Part shown: positions 1 through 12,004 of the stretch, piece by piece
How the letters are laid out: every line of letters starts with the position of its first letter
How positions within the stretch are numbered: the first letter of the stretch is position 1
Assembly (NCBI RefSeq): GCF_048564905.1
Contig: NC_132996.1
Coordinates: 51,496,501-51,560,500 of the forward strand
DNA: 64,000 nt
From: Vicugna pacos
Lineage: Eukaryota > Chordata > Mammalia > Artiodactyla > Camelidae
Direction of reading: 5' to 3'
The notes under the pieces: model-generated
The model's database searches: none
The model's input: the letters and a program-made list of their open reading frames with translations, nothing else
What the model was told of the DNA's origin: nothing
Position numbers and translations under genes: made by a program

Positions 1-1200
1 CGATCACACTTCTTCTGAAATTATTCTTTCCCCATTTCCTGACCTTCCCCTTTTCTCTTTGAATTCCGCAGGCTAGTGCTCATGAGTTTATCTCTTTCTC
101 TTCTTACAAGGAGACCTGTCCTCTTTCACAAACCAGCTACCAGGGCGAGAGTCATCACCTCTCACAGGAAATACCAGAGAGATGTGTCGTCATTTCTTAT
201 CACACAGGGAGGTCATCTGGGATTGGCTTCTTATGGAACTGCCTGGCTTGGTTTTTTCTTACTCCTATCTTGAAGCAAACACAGGAGAACTGCAGTTTCC
301 AAATATAATACCCTCTTTTCTACTGTCACTTGTCCATCCTTGCCAACCCTCATTCTATCATTTGTTTTCCCCTGGCCCAGCCGAGAGCCTAGAACAGTGA
401 TAGGGCAAGCTGAAGGGTCAGGGGCTTGGGGACCAGAGGTGGGCAGCTCCATAGGAGGGGCAGTAGGGCAGGAAGGTGGGGGAGCAGGCTGAGGGCCTTC
501 GGGTCTCTATGGAATGGTCTTTGGGTGAGTTGTAACATGATCTAGAAGGATCTATCTGTTGCCAGCCATCTTCCTTCCAGGAGTGCCCCACACTGGGGGT
601 CCTCTGCCCTGAGAAATGGTGTTAATTGAATTAAAGCTCTGTGTGGTTGAGTGTGTAATGTAGTCACTCAGCGAATATTTATTACTATGTGCCATCTACT
701 GTGCTGGATAGAATGGTTGAGGATGGAAGTAATGCAGAAAAAAAAATAAAAACCCCAACTCTTTTTCACTGCTGCTGTCACTTAGCAGAGAGCAGGAGTT
801 TAAGGGAATAAGAGGGGCAAGTGAGGTTTGATCTCTGCAGAGAGAAATGTCTGGAACAGGAAATGCTAGGGGAAGGGTCAGAGCTGGATGCCTTCATGAC
901 AGAGAGGTGGCTGGATGGTCAGGCAACAGGTGCTCAGAGGAAGCACAGAGTCTGGGAATGGAGGCTTCCTGACTAAAGATTTTGCCTGTACTTGAAGTTT
1001 TGTCTAGAGCTGAGAAATAAAGTAGGTAAATCACCAAACACTACTATGGTACATAGTAGATGCTCAATAAAATATTTTGTTTTTCTTCTTATTGTTTCTT
1101 TCTTACTTTTCCTTTTCTCTTTTAAGTTCTTTCCCTTCCTCCATCCTTTCCTGTATCTAATTGAATTCCACCTCTACCTTCTTCTTAGCATTAGTTACAG
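1..1200. other. Non-coding 5' flank, no gene seen
   Basis: No exon-like open frame with splice sites or protein similarity was recognised. Short pieces of old repeats are present, such as the 'tatttattactatgtgccat' stretch near 675 and an L2/MIR-like tail near 1040-1080. By known mammalian gene order this should be the interval between ELF5 and EHF, which I infer and cannot see here. Confidence 0.5.
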
Positions 1201-1202
1201 CA

Positions 1203-1579
1203 GGGTTTAACCAACTTTTCTGTAAAGTGCCAGGCAGTAAGTATTTCAGGCTTTGCAGGCCAGATAGTCCCTGTCACAGCTACTCAGCTTTCCCGCTGCC
1301 ATGTGAGGGCAGCCGGAGAGAATACAGAAGTGGATGATTGTGGCTGTGTTCTGGTATACCTTCAGTAATGGGCACTAAAATATGAATTTCTTAAATTTTT
1401 CACATTACTAAATATTCTTCTGAGTTTTCAATCATTTAGAAATGTAAAGACCATTGTTGGGAGGGAGGGTGTAGCACAGTAATAAGATGCATACTTAGCA
1501 TGCATGAAGTCCTGGGTTCAATCCCCAGTACCTCCAGTAAAATGAATAAATGAATAAAATTCGAATTACCTTCCCCCCT

Positions 1580-1610
<31 letters not shown>

Positions 1611-1697
1611 TATAAACAACAATCTTATCTCCCAGGCGCTACAAAAACAGCAGACAGGATCTGGCTCAAAGGCTATAGTTTGGTAATCTCTGATTTA
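1203..1697 (+). mobile_element. hAT-type non-autonomous DNA transposon, split by a SINE
   Basis: The left part (about 1203-1456) has the familiar 'cttttctgtaaagtgccagg' start and 'caggctttgcaggccagata'. The right part (about 1613-1697) resumes with 'acaaaaacagcagacaggat' and ends 'ctatagtttggtaatctctg'. These are the two halves of a common old mammalian MER element whose subfamily name I am not certain of. The camelid SINE at 1460-1611 sits between them. Confidence 0.6.
1460..1611 (+). mobile_element. Camelid tRNA-derived SINE (vic-1-like)
   Basis: The tRNA-like head 'ggagggagggtgtagcacag' is followed by a box-B-like 'gggttcaatccccagtacct', a short AATA-rich middle and an A-rich tail with (AAAAG) units. 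Its head differs more from the consensus than the other copies do. It is inserted inside an older DNA transposon. Confidence 0.85.
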
Positions 1698-1769
1698 GAG
1701 CAATCGTTTTTAAGTTTGGAGGTTTACAGTCAACCCCTCTGAGAACCTAAGGAAAGCTTCACATTCATT

Positions 1770-2160
1770 GATTCATTCTACAGATGTTTTGAACACTAGG
1801 CACTGTGCCAGCCACTGGAACCTGCCTCCAGGGAGCTTAAATTCTAAACACTAAATCAACACTCAGCAAACAAGCGAAGCAGGACCTAGCACGTGCTATG
1901 AAGGCAGAATCGGGGTGCTGTGGGCAATAGGGGGAGCGATGGGGTGATGCTGATTCACTAGGGCAGTTGGGGCAGGCCTCTCTGAGGCTGAGATGTTGGA
2001 GCTGAACTTGAACTTCAAGAAGGGGCAGCTATAGAAGAGTTGAAGGAAACCTAGAGGCAGAGAGGGGACAGCAAGGGCAAAGGCCAGGGGCCTGGGCAGA
2101 GCAAGAGCCGGTGGGGCCCAAACACCATGATCCAGGCCTGAGCCAAGGAAGAAGGCGGCA
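1770..2160. repeat. Old dispersed mammalian repeat, family not named
   Basis: 'ttcattctacagatgttttg' and 'ctaggcactgtgccagccac' followed by 'gggagcttaaattctaaaca' and 'cagcaagggcaaaggccagg' match a common, old, several-hundred-bp mammalian repeat whose name I cannot state safely. Related pieces are at 7610-8140, 45420-45960 and 63395-63990. Confidence 0.45.
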
Positions 2161-2164
2161 GGGA

Positions 2165-4530
2165 GCAGGCCAGGTGGTCTGTATCATGATGAGGGTTGGC
2201 TCTCCCTCCCCCTACACTTCCCCCCCAGCCCCTGCCAAAAGTGATGGAATAAACAGGAAATAACTCGACGATTTTAGGGTGAGATCTGACAAGGTCTGGT
2301 TCACATCACTTTGGCTGAGTGTAGAAGCTCATTCATTCCCAGAACATGTCATCCTCCCAGTTCTTTTTGGCTGACTGCATATTTTGGGGGCGGACTCAGA
2401 GGTCTTCCCAAAGTCCCTTTAGGATGTCCAAACCTGAAATCAAAAATCCTGGCATCAAAGAAAGGAAAAGGGGGAGGAGAGACACTTCTGAACGCAAATG
2501 GTCTTTGTGTCCCCTGGAGCGTTCTGGATCGTGCTTGTTCGAGTCAGCTGCTTTTACCTGGTCTCCTTGGCAGCCCACCTGAGGTGGGGCTTGCTGGAAA
2601 GGGGTGGGAGGTGGTTGATCCAACGTACGGGGGGCTGTCTGCAAATGCAGCTCTTATCTGATGTGTCAGTGTTTGCACAGAAAGCTCCTGGAGGTGGATG
2701 GAGGCGGGGGTGGTGAGAGAGAGTCAAGCCTGGTTGAGAGTCAGGTCCTGGTTGTCATCCTCCAGTGCCCCAAACACACATGCAGGCACACTTTTCCAAG
2801 GAATCGGCACCTGCAGAGATGCCTCCAGTGCCCTTCCCAGCAATCTCTGCCTGTTAGCACAGCGCCAAACCCCATGACCCCCAGGGGCTGTGCCTTTGGG
2901 TTCTCCCTGTCTTGCAGAGAGAACTGGGTTCTGAGTCAGGCTCTCTTGCTCCAACCCAGTGGCCACCTGTGCTCCTGGGGGAGCTTCAGAGGCTGGGAAA
3001 CTTTCAAAGAGCGGTTAATCACTAACTAGCTGGAGATAAGAGAGAATGAAACAATGGAGAAAATGCCCAACCCAGAACTTAGAGCTCCCCTGCCTGTGCA
3101 CGCCAGGACCTCTCCCACCCAAGGAGCTGGGATCAAACTGAGGTTGTTCAACAGAGAGAAGGCACTCACCAGTCTTGGAGGGACTGCCACACCCCTAGAC
3201 TGAGGGTCTGCTAGTGGCCAGGCTCCTTCCCCACTAGACCCTGTCCCCTCGGCCAAGCCTGAGCCCCAAGGACAAATGGGGGCAGGTACCCAAGGAGGGC
3301 TCCCTTTATCTCTAAGGTCAGGGTCTGGAATTCAGATTGGCCCCTTTATGATGCCAGCCCTGTGCGGGACATGGAGATCCAAGATAAATCAGACAAGGTC
3401 CCTGCCCTCAATGAGCTCACCGCAGGGACTTGGGGAAACAGACAAACAGGACGCCCCCAGTAGTCCACCTGCTGAAATGGCAGAGGAGGGGACAGGCAGG
3501 CTGGGACCTAGGAGGGAAGGGGCAGCCCGGCCTGGGGAGGTCAGGGAGGGGGCTCCAAGGAGGTCATAATCACAGTGACTAATTGACAGGTTGCCAGTGT
3601 CTGGCATCATCCTGGGCGCTTCCTCTACATGATCCCTGATGCCACACTGTCTTGAACTGAGATTCTGACTTGGGGTTTCTTGACCTTCAAACCACACTTT
3701 GCTCCCAGCTGCTCTGATCCCATGGCTGATGTCTAAAATGTTCTTAGTAGGGGTGCTTTCCCTTTAGCCAAAGGTGTGGGTCTCAGGGAAAACAAAAGTT
3801 CCGGACATCCATTCCAGCTGCTGGCAGCCATTTGTGTCCTAGTATGTGCGGGTGGAAGGCATGTGGCCGGGGGGCAGGAACGTTGCAGGGGACTGGGTGG
3901 TTGCCGAGAGTAGGGAAAGTGGATCTCCCAGGCAGAAAAAAAAAGAGCCAACCTTTGGGCACCTGGTTCTGAGTTTTTCCTAGTTTTTCTTAAGACCTTG
4001 CTGACCAGGTAGCCCCAAAGGGCTGTTCATTTCTGTCTTCTGAGAACCCCCCACAATGGGCATGCCTGCCTTCTTTCTGATGATACCAGCGGGATTGGGC
4101 AGTTCCCTCTTGGGTCTTGATTACCTCCTGGCTCTTCAGGACATCGGAGATAAAAACTCTTTGCCTCCTGAAAGCTCCGAGAGGCTTTTAGAGAAAACCA
4201 ATCTAAAGCCTGCCAGCTGGAATCTGAGTTCTGCAAGGCAGAGTTCTGCTCTGTCTGCCTGTGACCCGTTCTCATCAACCTGCTCACACGGCTCTGACAC
4301 ATTCGGGGTGGGGGTGGTAGGAAGGGTGGGGAGTGCCCCGGGCGGCCCTGACCCTTGTCTTGGCGAGGTGGACTCAGCCTTTTTGGAACTGGGCTGCTCA
4401 CAGGTGGTTGGGACCAAAGGTAGCGGGATGCTGCAGAAGAATGTGCTGGCTCTATCAGGATGGCGGTCCAGGATGAAAAGGAGGAGGGGCTGCCTTACTG
4501 TAAGGAAGGTGCTCCTACCTTGTGATAACA
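2165..4530. other. Non-coding flank, no gene or clear repeat
   Basis: GC-moderate sequence with scattered open frames but no domain, codon pattern or splice structure that I recognise. Confidence 0.45.
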
Positions 4531-4531
4531 G

Positions 4532-4765
4532 CCCACGTTTTTTGAGTACCTAGTATGTGCCAGACCCTGGGCAAAGTGCTTAACACCTAATAACTCATTA
4601 ACCCTCCCAACGATCCTATCAAGCAAGTACTGTTATTATCGCCCACCTCGTTTTGCAGGGGAGAAAACCCAGGCACAGCAACTGGCTCAGGGTTGTAGGG
4701 CTGGGAAGTAGCAGAGTTGGGCTTTGAATCCAGGAAGTGAGTCCAGAGGGTTCTCTATACAGTAC
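4532..4765 (-). mobile_element. MIR SINE
   Basis: 'tatgtgccagaccctgggca', 'aataactcattaaccctccc' and 'tttgaatccaggaag' are MIR read from its 3' side. Diverged. Confidence 0.75.
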
Positions 4766-4777
4766 CAGTTAGGGTCT

Positions 4778-4907
4778 GGGGGCAGAAACGTGCCAGGATC
4801 GCAGAACCCTGGCACACCCCAGACTCCCCAAATCAGCAGCTGGCACCTGCGTTTTAACAGGACCCCCAGGTGACTCATGTGCACCCTGAAGTTTGAGAGG
4901 CGCTGTC
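4778..4907. mobile_element. MER5A (hAT-Charlie) fragment
   Basis: 'cacctgcgttttaacaggac', 'cccaggtgactcatgtgcac' and 'gaagtttgagaggcgctg' follow the MER5A 3' half. It abuts a MIR on its left. Confidence 0.7.
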
Positions 4908-5144
4908 CCCACTACTTTATACTCTCTACTCCCAGTAGGAGATTTGGTTCCCAAACTGTTCATTCATTCAGCTGGCACATAATTCCCAAGCTCCAGACCT
5001 TGTGCCAGACAGTTGATGGCGGCCAAGAAACAAACATCCTCACGACACTGTTGGCCGTGAAGTGGTGTGAGCCACTGGCGGGGCTGCCAGTGAGCGGGGA
5101 GGGACTTTGAGGCCCTCTTGATTACCAAGATAAAAAACCCAATC

Positions 5145-5405
5145 CTAACAATACTGGGCAGTATTTCCTTAGCCCGTCCTCCAAGCCAGTCCTGTATCAT
5201 GCACTTTACATACATGATGTCACTGAATCCTTTAAACACCCCGAGGGGGAGCAGCATCCCTCGTTACGCCCCTTTTCTAGCCCAGACAACTGAGGCTCAG
5301 TGTGGTTAAGCCACTTGCCTGAGGCAACTCAGCCACTTCATGGTGATCTGAATCCAGGTTTGCTCAACTCCGAAGCCCAAGTACCAGACCATGATGCTTG
5401 CTGCC
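5145..5405 (-). mobile_element. MIR SINE
   Basis: 'gatgtcactgaatcctttaa', 'actgaggctcagtgtggtta' and 'tctgaatccaggtttgctca' are reverse MIR. Confidence 0.7.
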
Positions 5406-5835
5406 TTGAATTGTGGATCATTCCACGGCCACCCAGGAGGCCCACTGAGCAGGCCTTCCCAAAGAAGAACGTGGGCTTCCAGACCCAGCAGATCCAAAGA
5501 CTGGCAGAAAGAACACAAAATGCAGCTTCCCAGGCCCCATCTGGCAGGGACTCTGACTCAGCAAGTCTGCATGGGGCCCAGGTCCCTTCTGATAAAACTC
5601 CTCGGGTGTTTGTGATTCTGGGCCTGTGTGGAGCTGTGGACCTGAGAGATGGCTTGGAGGCGGCCGTTGGCGGGCAGGGAGAGGGGTGCTGGTCGCATTT
5701 CTTTCTCATTTAGTGTAGGAGGAGCCTGGCTTCTGGGAAAGGGTAATTAAGGTGGAGGGAGCTTCCTGCGAGTGACCTTTGCCCTCGGTGAAAGTGTGGA
5801 GACTGAGATAAGAGAGAGAGATCCCTGGCAGGAGG

Positions 5836-6016
5836 AGGGCGGGCGGCAGGGTGTTTGCTGTCTGGCTCCAGGCTTAGCTGCGGGGCGGGCCCAGCGGCGG
5901 CTGGAGGGTGGGTGGGGGCGCGAAGCGGGCAGGTGTGGGATTCACTAAAGCATGAAGCAGTGAACCTTTGGGCTCCCCCGACTGGTACTTCAAAGCCTAA
6001 GGACAAGGTGACGTGA
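5836..6016. promoter_or_regulatory. GC/CpG-rich regulatory-looking patch
   Basis: In otherwise CpG-poor flank, 5836-5932 holds clustered CpGs and GC boxes ('gggcgggcggc', 'gcggggcgggccc', 'gggggcgcgaagcggg'). About 80 bp on is TGACGTGA (6009-6016), one base from the CRE palindrome. A GATA-type motif, 'gagataagag', lies just upstream at about 5804. It is too short for a classical CpG island. It could be an enhancer or the start of an unannotated non-coding transcript. Confidence 0.3.
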
Positions 6017-6484
6017 GCGTGTCTGGGTCTTGAGATGCAGAAGTCCTCCCGGCCACACCGTCTTCGTTCAAGGCCCCCAGACACTCAGGGCTTTGCTACA
6101 GCCACTGGCCACCTGTCCTCTTTGGTCCTTCTTTCAAATGATTCACTGATCAAAGAATTTACATTTATTTAGAAAGTGACTCTATCACTACCTTTGATGG
6201 AAAATTAACATGGCTTGCCACACAGAGATGTTAACTGTTAACTGTTACTAAACAGGATGAAAACCCAGCTGCGGGATTAACTTCTCACCAGATCCCGCTG
6301 CTGTGCCCTTTTTCTTAAAAGGAGCTGTCAGCAGACTGAGGCCTCCTTTAAGGTGTGTGAAGTGGAAAGACAATTTGAAATGGTACACTCTTGTCACAGT
6401 GTGCTTCAATATTGTTGAATTCCAGGCCCATGTAGCATCTGAAATCATGTCACCTGTGGCCATTAATAAATACCACAGCATGAG

Positions 6485-6625
6485 AATGTAAGCTCCGTGA
6501 GGACAGGGTTTGTGTGTGTTTTAAATCTGCTTTAGTCGCTACTCTATGCCTAGTATTCCTAAAGCCTGGAACAGTGCCTGGAACACAGTAGGTGTTCAGG
6601 TATTTATTGAAAGCATGGACTGGTG
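6485..6625 (+). mobile_element. LINE-2 3' end
   Basis: 'gtaagctccgtgaggacagg' and 'aacagtgcctggaacacagt' followed by 'aggtgttcaggtatttattg' are the L2 terminal sequence. Diverged fossil. Confidence 0.75.
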
Positions 6626-7609
6626 GGCTGGGCTGCTCCATCCCTCCCTTCTTTCCGAACTGAGAAGCATAATGTCAGAATTAGGAGGGTGTTAACTGAC
6701 AACCAAATAATGTCTTGGTTCTTTGACCCTCCCTCAGTTGCTCCCTTAGGACTGAGACCTCTGGGACCCTGAGTCAAAGGCTGCCCCAGCCCAGCTCCTT
6801 CCCAAGCCGGGGCCACATGTGGGGCCCTGGAGGGGTTGTCAGGACCCAGTGAGAAGCTGGACGGCCAGGACCTCGTGTGCACCGGGGAAGCGCTGGGTTG
6901 ATTGTAAACAGCAGGTGCCGGATTGTGACCCCGATGACTTTGTGGACCCAAAGCTAACTCTAGAAAGTTTTCTTTGCCCTCTCTGGAGGGAGATCCAGCT
7001 CCTTGGATTTCCTTCTCTTTGCATCAGACAATCATGCTGACCCGAGAGATGCAGCCAGACTTCACCTGTGGAGAGCAGCTTCCGTGTCCTCCTGAGTGCC
7101 AGCAAGGGTGACCTAGGGAAGCCATGACTCTGTCCTCTCTGTGACTGCTTATCTTTATTGGAACCATGACTGTACTGCTAATACTATTAATAGTAATACC
7201 CTCCTACCTATAATACAAGGAGGTACCCACTTGCCCGTGATCCAGCCAGTCTGGCCTGCAGGGAGGAGAACGGACTCCTGACCTCTTGAGCCTGGTCACA
7301 GCCCTCTGCGTCTATGACCGCTTTGTAAACCTTCTGTTTTCCCCCCTAAGGAGTAGTCCTTAGAACCTGCCAGAAATTTCTCACAACACACCTCCCAGTA
7401 GTTACTGTCCTTGATGACGCATCTTGTCATTCAAAGCTTAAGATTTCCCAGACAGAGGCAGAGAGGAACTGGCCCCGTGGATGAAGGCAGCAGAATTTAT
7501 ATGACACCTGCCAGGGCCGTGAGACTAAGTTCTATGGCTGAAGCCCGATACCTGCCATCTACAGAAGGGTGACAGCCACACCATGTCATTCCCCATTCAA
7601 TGGCTACAT

Positions 7610-8140
7610 ATTTTGGGATTCCTATAGGGCACCAGCCTCCGTGCTGGCCCAGCCAGGGGGAGAGACAAGAGAATAGGCCATTACAATGCAGTGCAGTAAG
7701 GGGAAGAGGGAGGCAGACCCAGGGTGGAGGGAGGCATCTCCTCGGGCGACAGGGGAGGGGAGGTGGGCAGGACGGTCAGTCAGCAAAGCTCCCCAGAGGA
7801 AGCTCCCTTTGGGTGGGGATCTGAAGCATGGGTAACAGCTGGCCAGGGAAACAGGGGGAGCAAGTGTGCTCTGGGCAGACTGTCCAGCATATGGGATAGA
7901 TCGGAAGAGAGAAGGGGAGAACGGCCTGCACGTTTGGGGGACTTAACGGAGCCAGGATGTGGAATGTCCGGTGAGAAGTAAATGGAGAAGAGGCTGACAA
8001 AATAAATAGGAGCCAGCTCAAAGTGCCTTGTCAATCATGTTATGGAGGCTAAACTTTATTCCAGAGGCCACAGGAGCCACCGAAGCGCCTTGAACCACGT
8101 TTGGAAAGGCGGCTGAGATCTCTTCTCCCCGTGGTTCTGA
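7610..8140. repeat. Old dispersed mammalian repeat, same type as 1770-2160
   Basis: 'gctaaactttattccagagg' and 'ccacaggagccaccgaagcg' correspond to the closing part seen at 63870-63920. The middle is purine-rich ('gggaggcagacccagggtgg'). Confidence 0.4.
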
Positions 8141-8539
8141 GGACAGACCCCTGAGGGCCTCCCGGGCAGAAGTTCACATGACAGACCCAGGGTGGGCGCA
8201 GTCCCACTGCCACATGGGGGTTTAGGCTTGGCTCACATCTAGGGGAGAGCGAGGTGGTGACAACTGACTCATAACCAGACGACGGAGTGCTCGTGGGAAG
8301 GAGGGTCTTGCTGGTTTGCTGGGGGCCTACACGTTTAGTTACTGAATAGGCTGCCAAGCCTTCTGCCCATCTCAGCTCTTCTGAATCTCTGCTCTCCACC
8401 AAGCCCTTCACCTCTCCCCTCTCGGCTTTCTTAGCCATGCCCAGGTATTCTGATGTTCACCTTGGGCCGCTCTGAGGCGGCATCCCCTGATTTTGGCCAT
8501 GGAAGACATCCTGCAGGCATCAGCCGGGAGGGCTGGAAA

Positions 8540-8760
8540 GGGGCCTGGCACTGGAGCCGAACACCCTGGGCTTCCAATCCAGCCATCAGCCATCTGTCAT
8601 GGGGCAGAACCACTCTCCCTCTCCGAGTCTCTGTTGGCTCATCTGTAAAACGGGGCTAATCTTATAGGGAAGGTGTGAGATTTAGATGAGGTTTTATTTG
8701 TGAAAGTGTTTTGTAAATGGCAAAGCTCTGGATAAATGCTTATTTGGGGTTATTATGCAT
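8540..8760 (+). mobile_element. MIR SINE
   Basis: 'gggcttccaatccagccatc', 'gctcatctgtaaaacggggc' and 'gctctggataaatgctt' are forward MIR-like. Confidence 0.6.
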
Positions 8761-8824
8761 TGCTGTGCTGGAGGATTCTGCAGAGGGATGGCAGGGAGAG
8801 ACATGGAGAGATTGGGTATGTTGG

Positions 8825-9380
8825 GATATTTTTGTCATGTAGATACACATAGATAAATGTACACCTTCACAAAATTAAAACAAAGAAGAATGGGAACTTT
8901 CCTCCCAATCCCACCCCCCACCCGCGGCAGCAACTATTAATATATGGTTGTTGAATAGTCAGTCTCCCAGTCACACACAAAACATGTATTTAAACCAAAA
9001 AATACAACCATTTTATAAGCCTTGCTTTTTAGCTTGTATTTTCACTGTATGTGGACATTTTTTAGCATCATGCTATACAACCCTAATTCTCTCTTCCTGA
9101 TATCAGTTCATAGTCCAGATGGACCATAGTTTATTTAAGCATTCTCCTGTGGATGAACATTATTTTCAGTTTTTCATCATGTATTTCTGTGGTCTATTGT
9201 GCGTATGTCTGTGGGAGAAATTCTGCGTCACGGGGCTGCTGGGTCACAGGATATGAGCATGAACATTTTGGTAGATGCCACCAAATTGTTTTCCATAAAG
9301 GTAGTACGAACATAGCCTCCCATGGTGTTCTGGTCTCCCCACATCTGAACCTGCCGTGGGTGTTATCAGTTCTGCTGGGG
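8825..9380. mobile_element. Old LINE-1 (L1M-type) fragment
   Basis: Typical L1M phrases are recognisable: 'tttaagcattctcctgtgga', 'gctgctgggtcacaggatat', 'ccaccaaattgttttccata'. It is diverged and has no usable reading frame. I cannot fix the subfamily or the orientation safely. Confidence 0.55.
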
Positions 9381-10204
9381 CTTTTAACACTGTGAAACCC
9401 TCCTCCTCCCTCCACTGGCCACGTGGGCCCCTGACCAGCTTTACCTATTGCTTCTCTGCCTGACCAGCCGAGTGTGACATAATGGCAGGGGCCATCTGAG
9501 AGATGGTCCCCCAAGAAGATGGTAGGATCCAGGCCCAAGAATATCTGGAAAGTCTGCTTTCAGGGTTAAATGGAGTCTCCATACTTCCAAACATAAAATC
9601 TAGAAGCAATGGAGTCATCTACTTTAAGCACATAACATTGTGCCTGACACAAAATGTGATTGTTATTGTTTTTGTGATTCTAGAAAGTTCTCTGCTGTGT
9701 TTGGAGGGATGGTAGTTAGAGAGAGGAGGAAGGTGTGGAGCAGTAGAGGCGTGAGTTTAAAAAAGTGTGACTTTGTCATTGTCGAGCTGCAGCTGGTCAC
9801 ATGTCCTGGTCACAGCCAGGCCTTGGTGTTACAAAATGCAAATTTCCAGGTAACCAAAGAGCATTTCCATGGAAAGAGTCCGTGACCTTCTGGTGCTGTG
9901 TGCAGGTGTGAGACTGTGTACTCTTGGAAGGAGGAGAGTGGGCGGGAGAGAAAGGGGGCCTCTCCAGCCCTTGATCAAGGGGCCACTGGAAAGTTCCAGA
10001 CCCGATTACTGATAACACAGGCCCCCTTGTGTTAACCAAAGACTTCAGGCCAACTCGGGGTTGGTCACCAATTCAACTGGCCCTATTTTAAAACCCCGAT
10101 CACAGGGGCATGGAGGGAGTCAAGCCCAACAGACTCTGAGAAGCTGGTGGTCAGTGGAAATTGTGTAAGACAGAAGGCTGAGGACTGGAGAAGGAGGAGG
10201 CAGA

Positions 10205-10420
10205 ATTCAGAATGATAGGAATAATAAATCGAATAATTGAGAAAAGTAGCCTTATACATGCATTCTGTAATTAAATCCCCTTAACTACCCTGCAAAGTTA
10301 GTACTGGGCTAGTTCATGTTTAAGTAAGGAAATAGAGGCTCAGAGAGATCAAGTCACTTGGCCAAGGTCACACAGCCACAAACGGCAGATCTGGAACACA
10401 AACTGGCGTCTATCTAACCC
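10205..10420 (-). mobile_element. MIR SINE
   Basis: 'aaatagaggctcagagagat' and 'ggccaaggtcacacagccac' are the reverse MIR core. Confidence 0.7.
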
Positions 10421-10854
10421 CAACCCAAAATGCTGAAGAGAGTCCCTTTTTCGGCCTGGCAGGGCTCAGCTCGGATAATGATGTCATTGCTTGCTGGATA
10501 GGACAGTGGGAGGTTTTCGCTTTTTATCTTGAAATAAAATGACCTATTTTTACCCTTTTGTAGGACAACATGAAGAGCCCTGGCTTCCATTTTTCAACTG
10601 TGTGGCCGAATTTTGTATATTTGACGATTCTGTTTCACTCCCAACCGTACACCTGCCTCCCGCTTTTTGAGAATTTTGGGCCAGTGGGGGCAGTACTGGG
10701 AGGCAGGCTTGGGCTTACGGAGGTGGGCGAGCAAGGAGGTTATGCAGTGTGGAAGCTGGGATGAGGGGCAGGGGGTTTGGGCTTTGGTTTTAGAAATTCT
10801 GGATGGGTCCCAATGGCCTGGTGGAGCCTCCAGACCTCAAAGGCTTTGAGGTTG

Positions 10855-11026
10855 TGACTCATCACTATATAAGCCAGCCAGCCCTCGGCCTGCGTGTGCC
10901 AGCCTGTAATTATAGTTGCCATAGGTTGCTGCCTGGCTTTGTTCTGCAGTGAGAGGCTCTTTCCTCGGTCCCTCTGCATTCCTGAGTCACTGTCAGGCTC
11001 ACAGGTGCTTATCTGGACTGGCCAAT
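10855..11026 (+). promoter_or_regulatory. AP-1 / TATA / CCAAT cluster
   Basis: TGACTCA (10855-10861) is followed 4 bp later by TATATAA (10866-10872). TGAGTCA (10983-10989) and a CCAAT box (11022-11026) lie downstream. AP-1 sites are common in epithelial enhancers and in some TATA promoters. I see no good open reading frame or clear exon downstream, so this is reported only as a motif cluster. Confidence 0.3.
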
Positions 11027-11261
11027 CACGCTCTCTCACCCTGGAGGGCAGTACAGTTAGTAAAGGGGGAGGTTCTCGCGTGGAGGGTGTGCTCCCACCC
11101 TGTGCCCTTCTCTCGACTTTCCAGGCACGGAAAGGAGCCTGGGCTGAGGACTGCAAAACAGAGGATGCTACCACAGGGCAACTTTTGAGTTGGCACGTTC
11201 ACGCATGTCATCTCACTGAAAGCTTCATAATACATACCACGAGAGATATGCTGGGGTAAAG

Positions 11262-11470
11262 AGCAGTAGGGAGCAAGAATCTTGTGTCAGGCCACCTGGG
11301 TTTCAGCTCTGCCTCTTACCGGATGAATGATTTTGGCCAGATTTCCGAATGTCTCTGAGTCTCTGTTTCTTCAACTGTAAAACTAAGATAAAAGCAGTAA
11401 CGGCATCAAAGTGTTTTTGAGAGGGATGAATGCAAAGATGCAAGGATACAGCTTAGCACACCTGTAAGGA
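11262..11470 (+). mobile_element. MIR SINE
   Basis: 'cacctgggtttcagctctgc', 'gtctctgtttcttcaactgt' and the following 'aaaactaagataaaagcagt' are forward MIR. A reverse MIR piece follows at about 11500-11600. Confidence 0.65.
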
Positions 11471-11502
11471 CCCCACCAGGGGTGGTGATGGTGACGATAA
11501 TG

Positions 11503-11600
11503 ATCCTGGGAGAAACTTCATGCCCATTTACAGGTGGGAAACTGAGCCTCAAGTTGTTCAAAGTGCTATAGCTAGTAAGCAGTAGAGTTGGGGTGAAAAT
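11503..11600 (-). mobile_element. MIR SINE fragment
   Basis: 'ccatttacaggtgggaaact' and 'tatagctagtaagcagtaga' are reverse MIR core. It faces the forward MIR at 11262-11470. Confidence 0.6.
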
Positions 11601-12004
11601 CTCACTTTGTTTCCAAGTCAGGAGCCCTCTCCTCTGTGCTGGACAGTCTACAGGAATGAGTTTGTATACAAGGCTGTCATGGGCTGATAAACACTATGTC
11701 CAAACCACGAAGTTTCATCGACCTGATTCTATGTTTTCTGCACAGTCTGAAGCTGGGGAGCAGTGTAATGAGATTATGTAAATATTTACTCAGGGTTCTG
11801 GGAAACCCAGCAGGGTTTCAGGGTAAGCCATCATCTTCCAGCAAGCAAGGGCTGGCCCGCTAATTCCCCTTCTCTCCAAGGCTGATCAGTTTGCCCAGTG
11901 CCCCGTTAAATGAAAATTTCCTTCTATTTGGAGGGGAGGAAAGTGGTCAGCTCCTGCCAGGGCACGGGGAGAGGATGTTTTCTAGAGAACGTTAGGAGAG
12001 GAGA

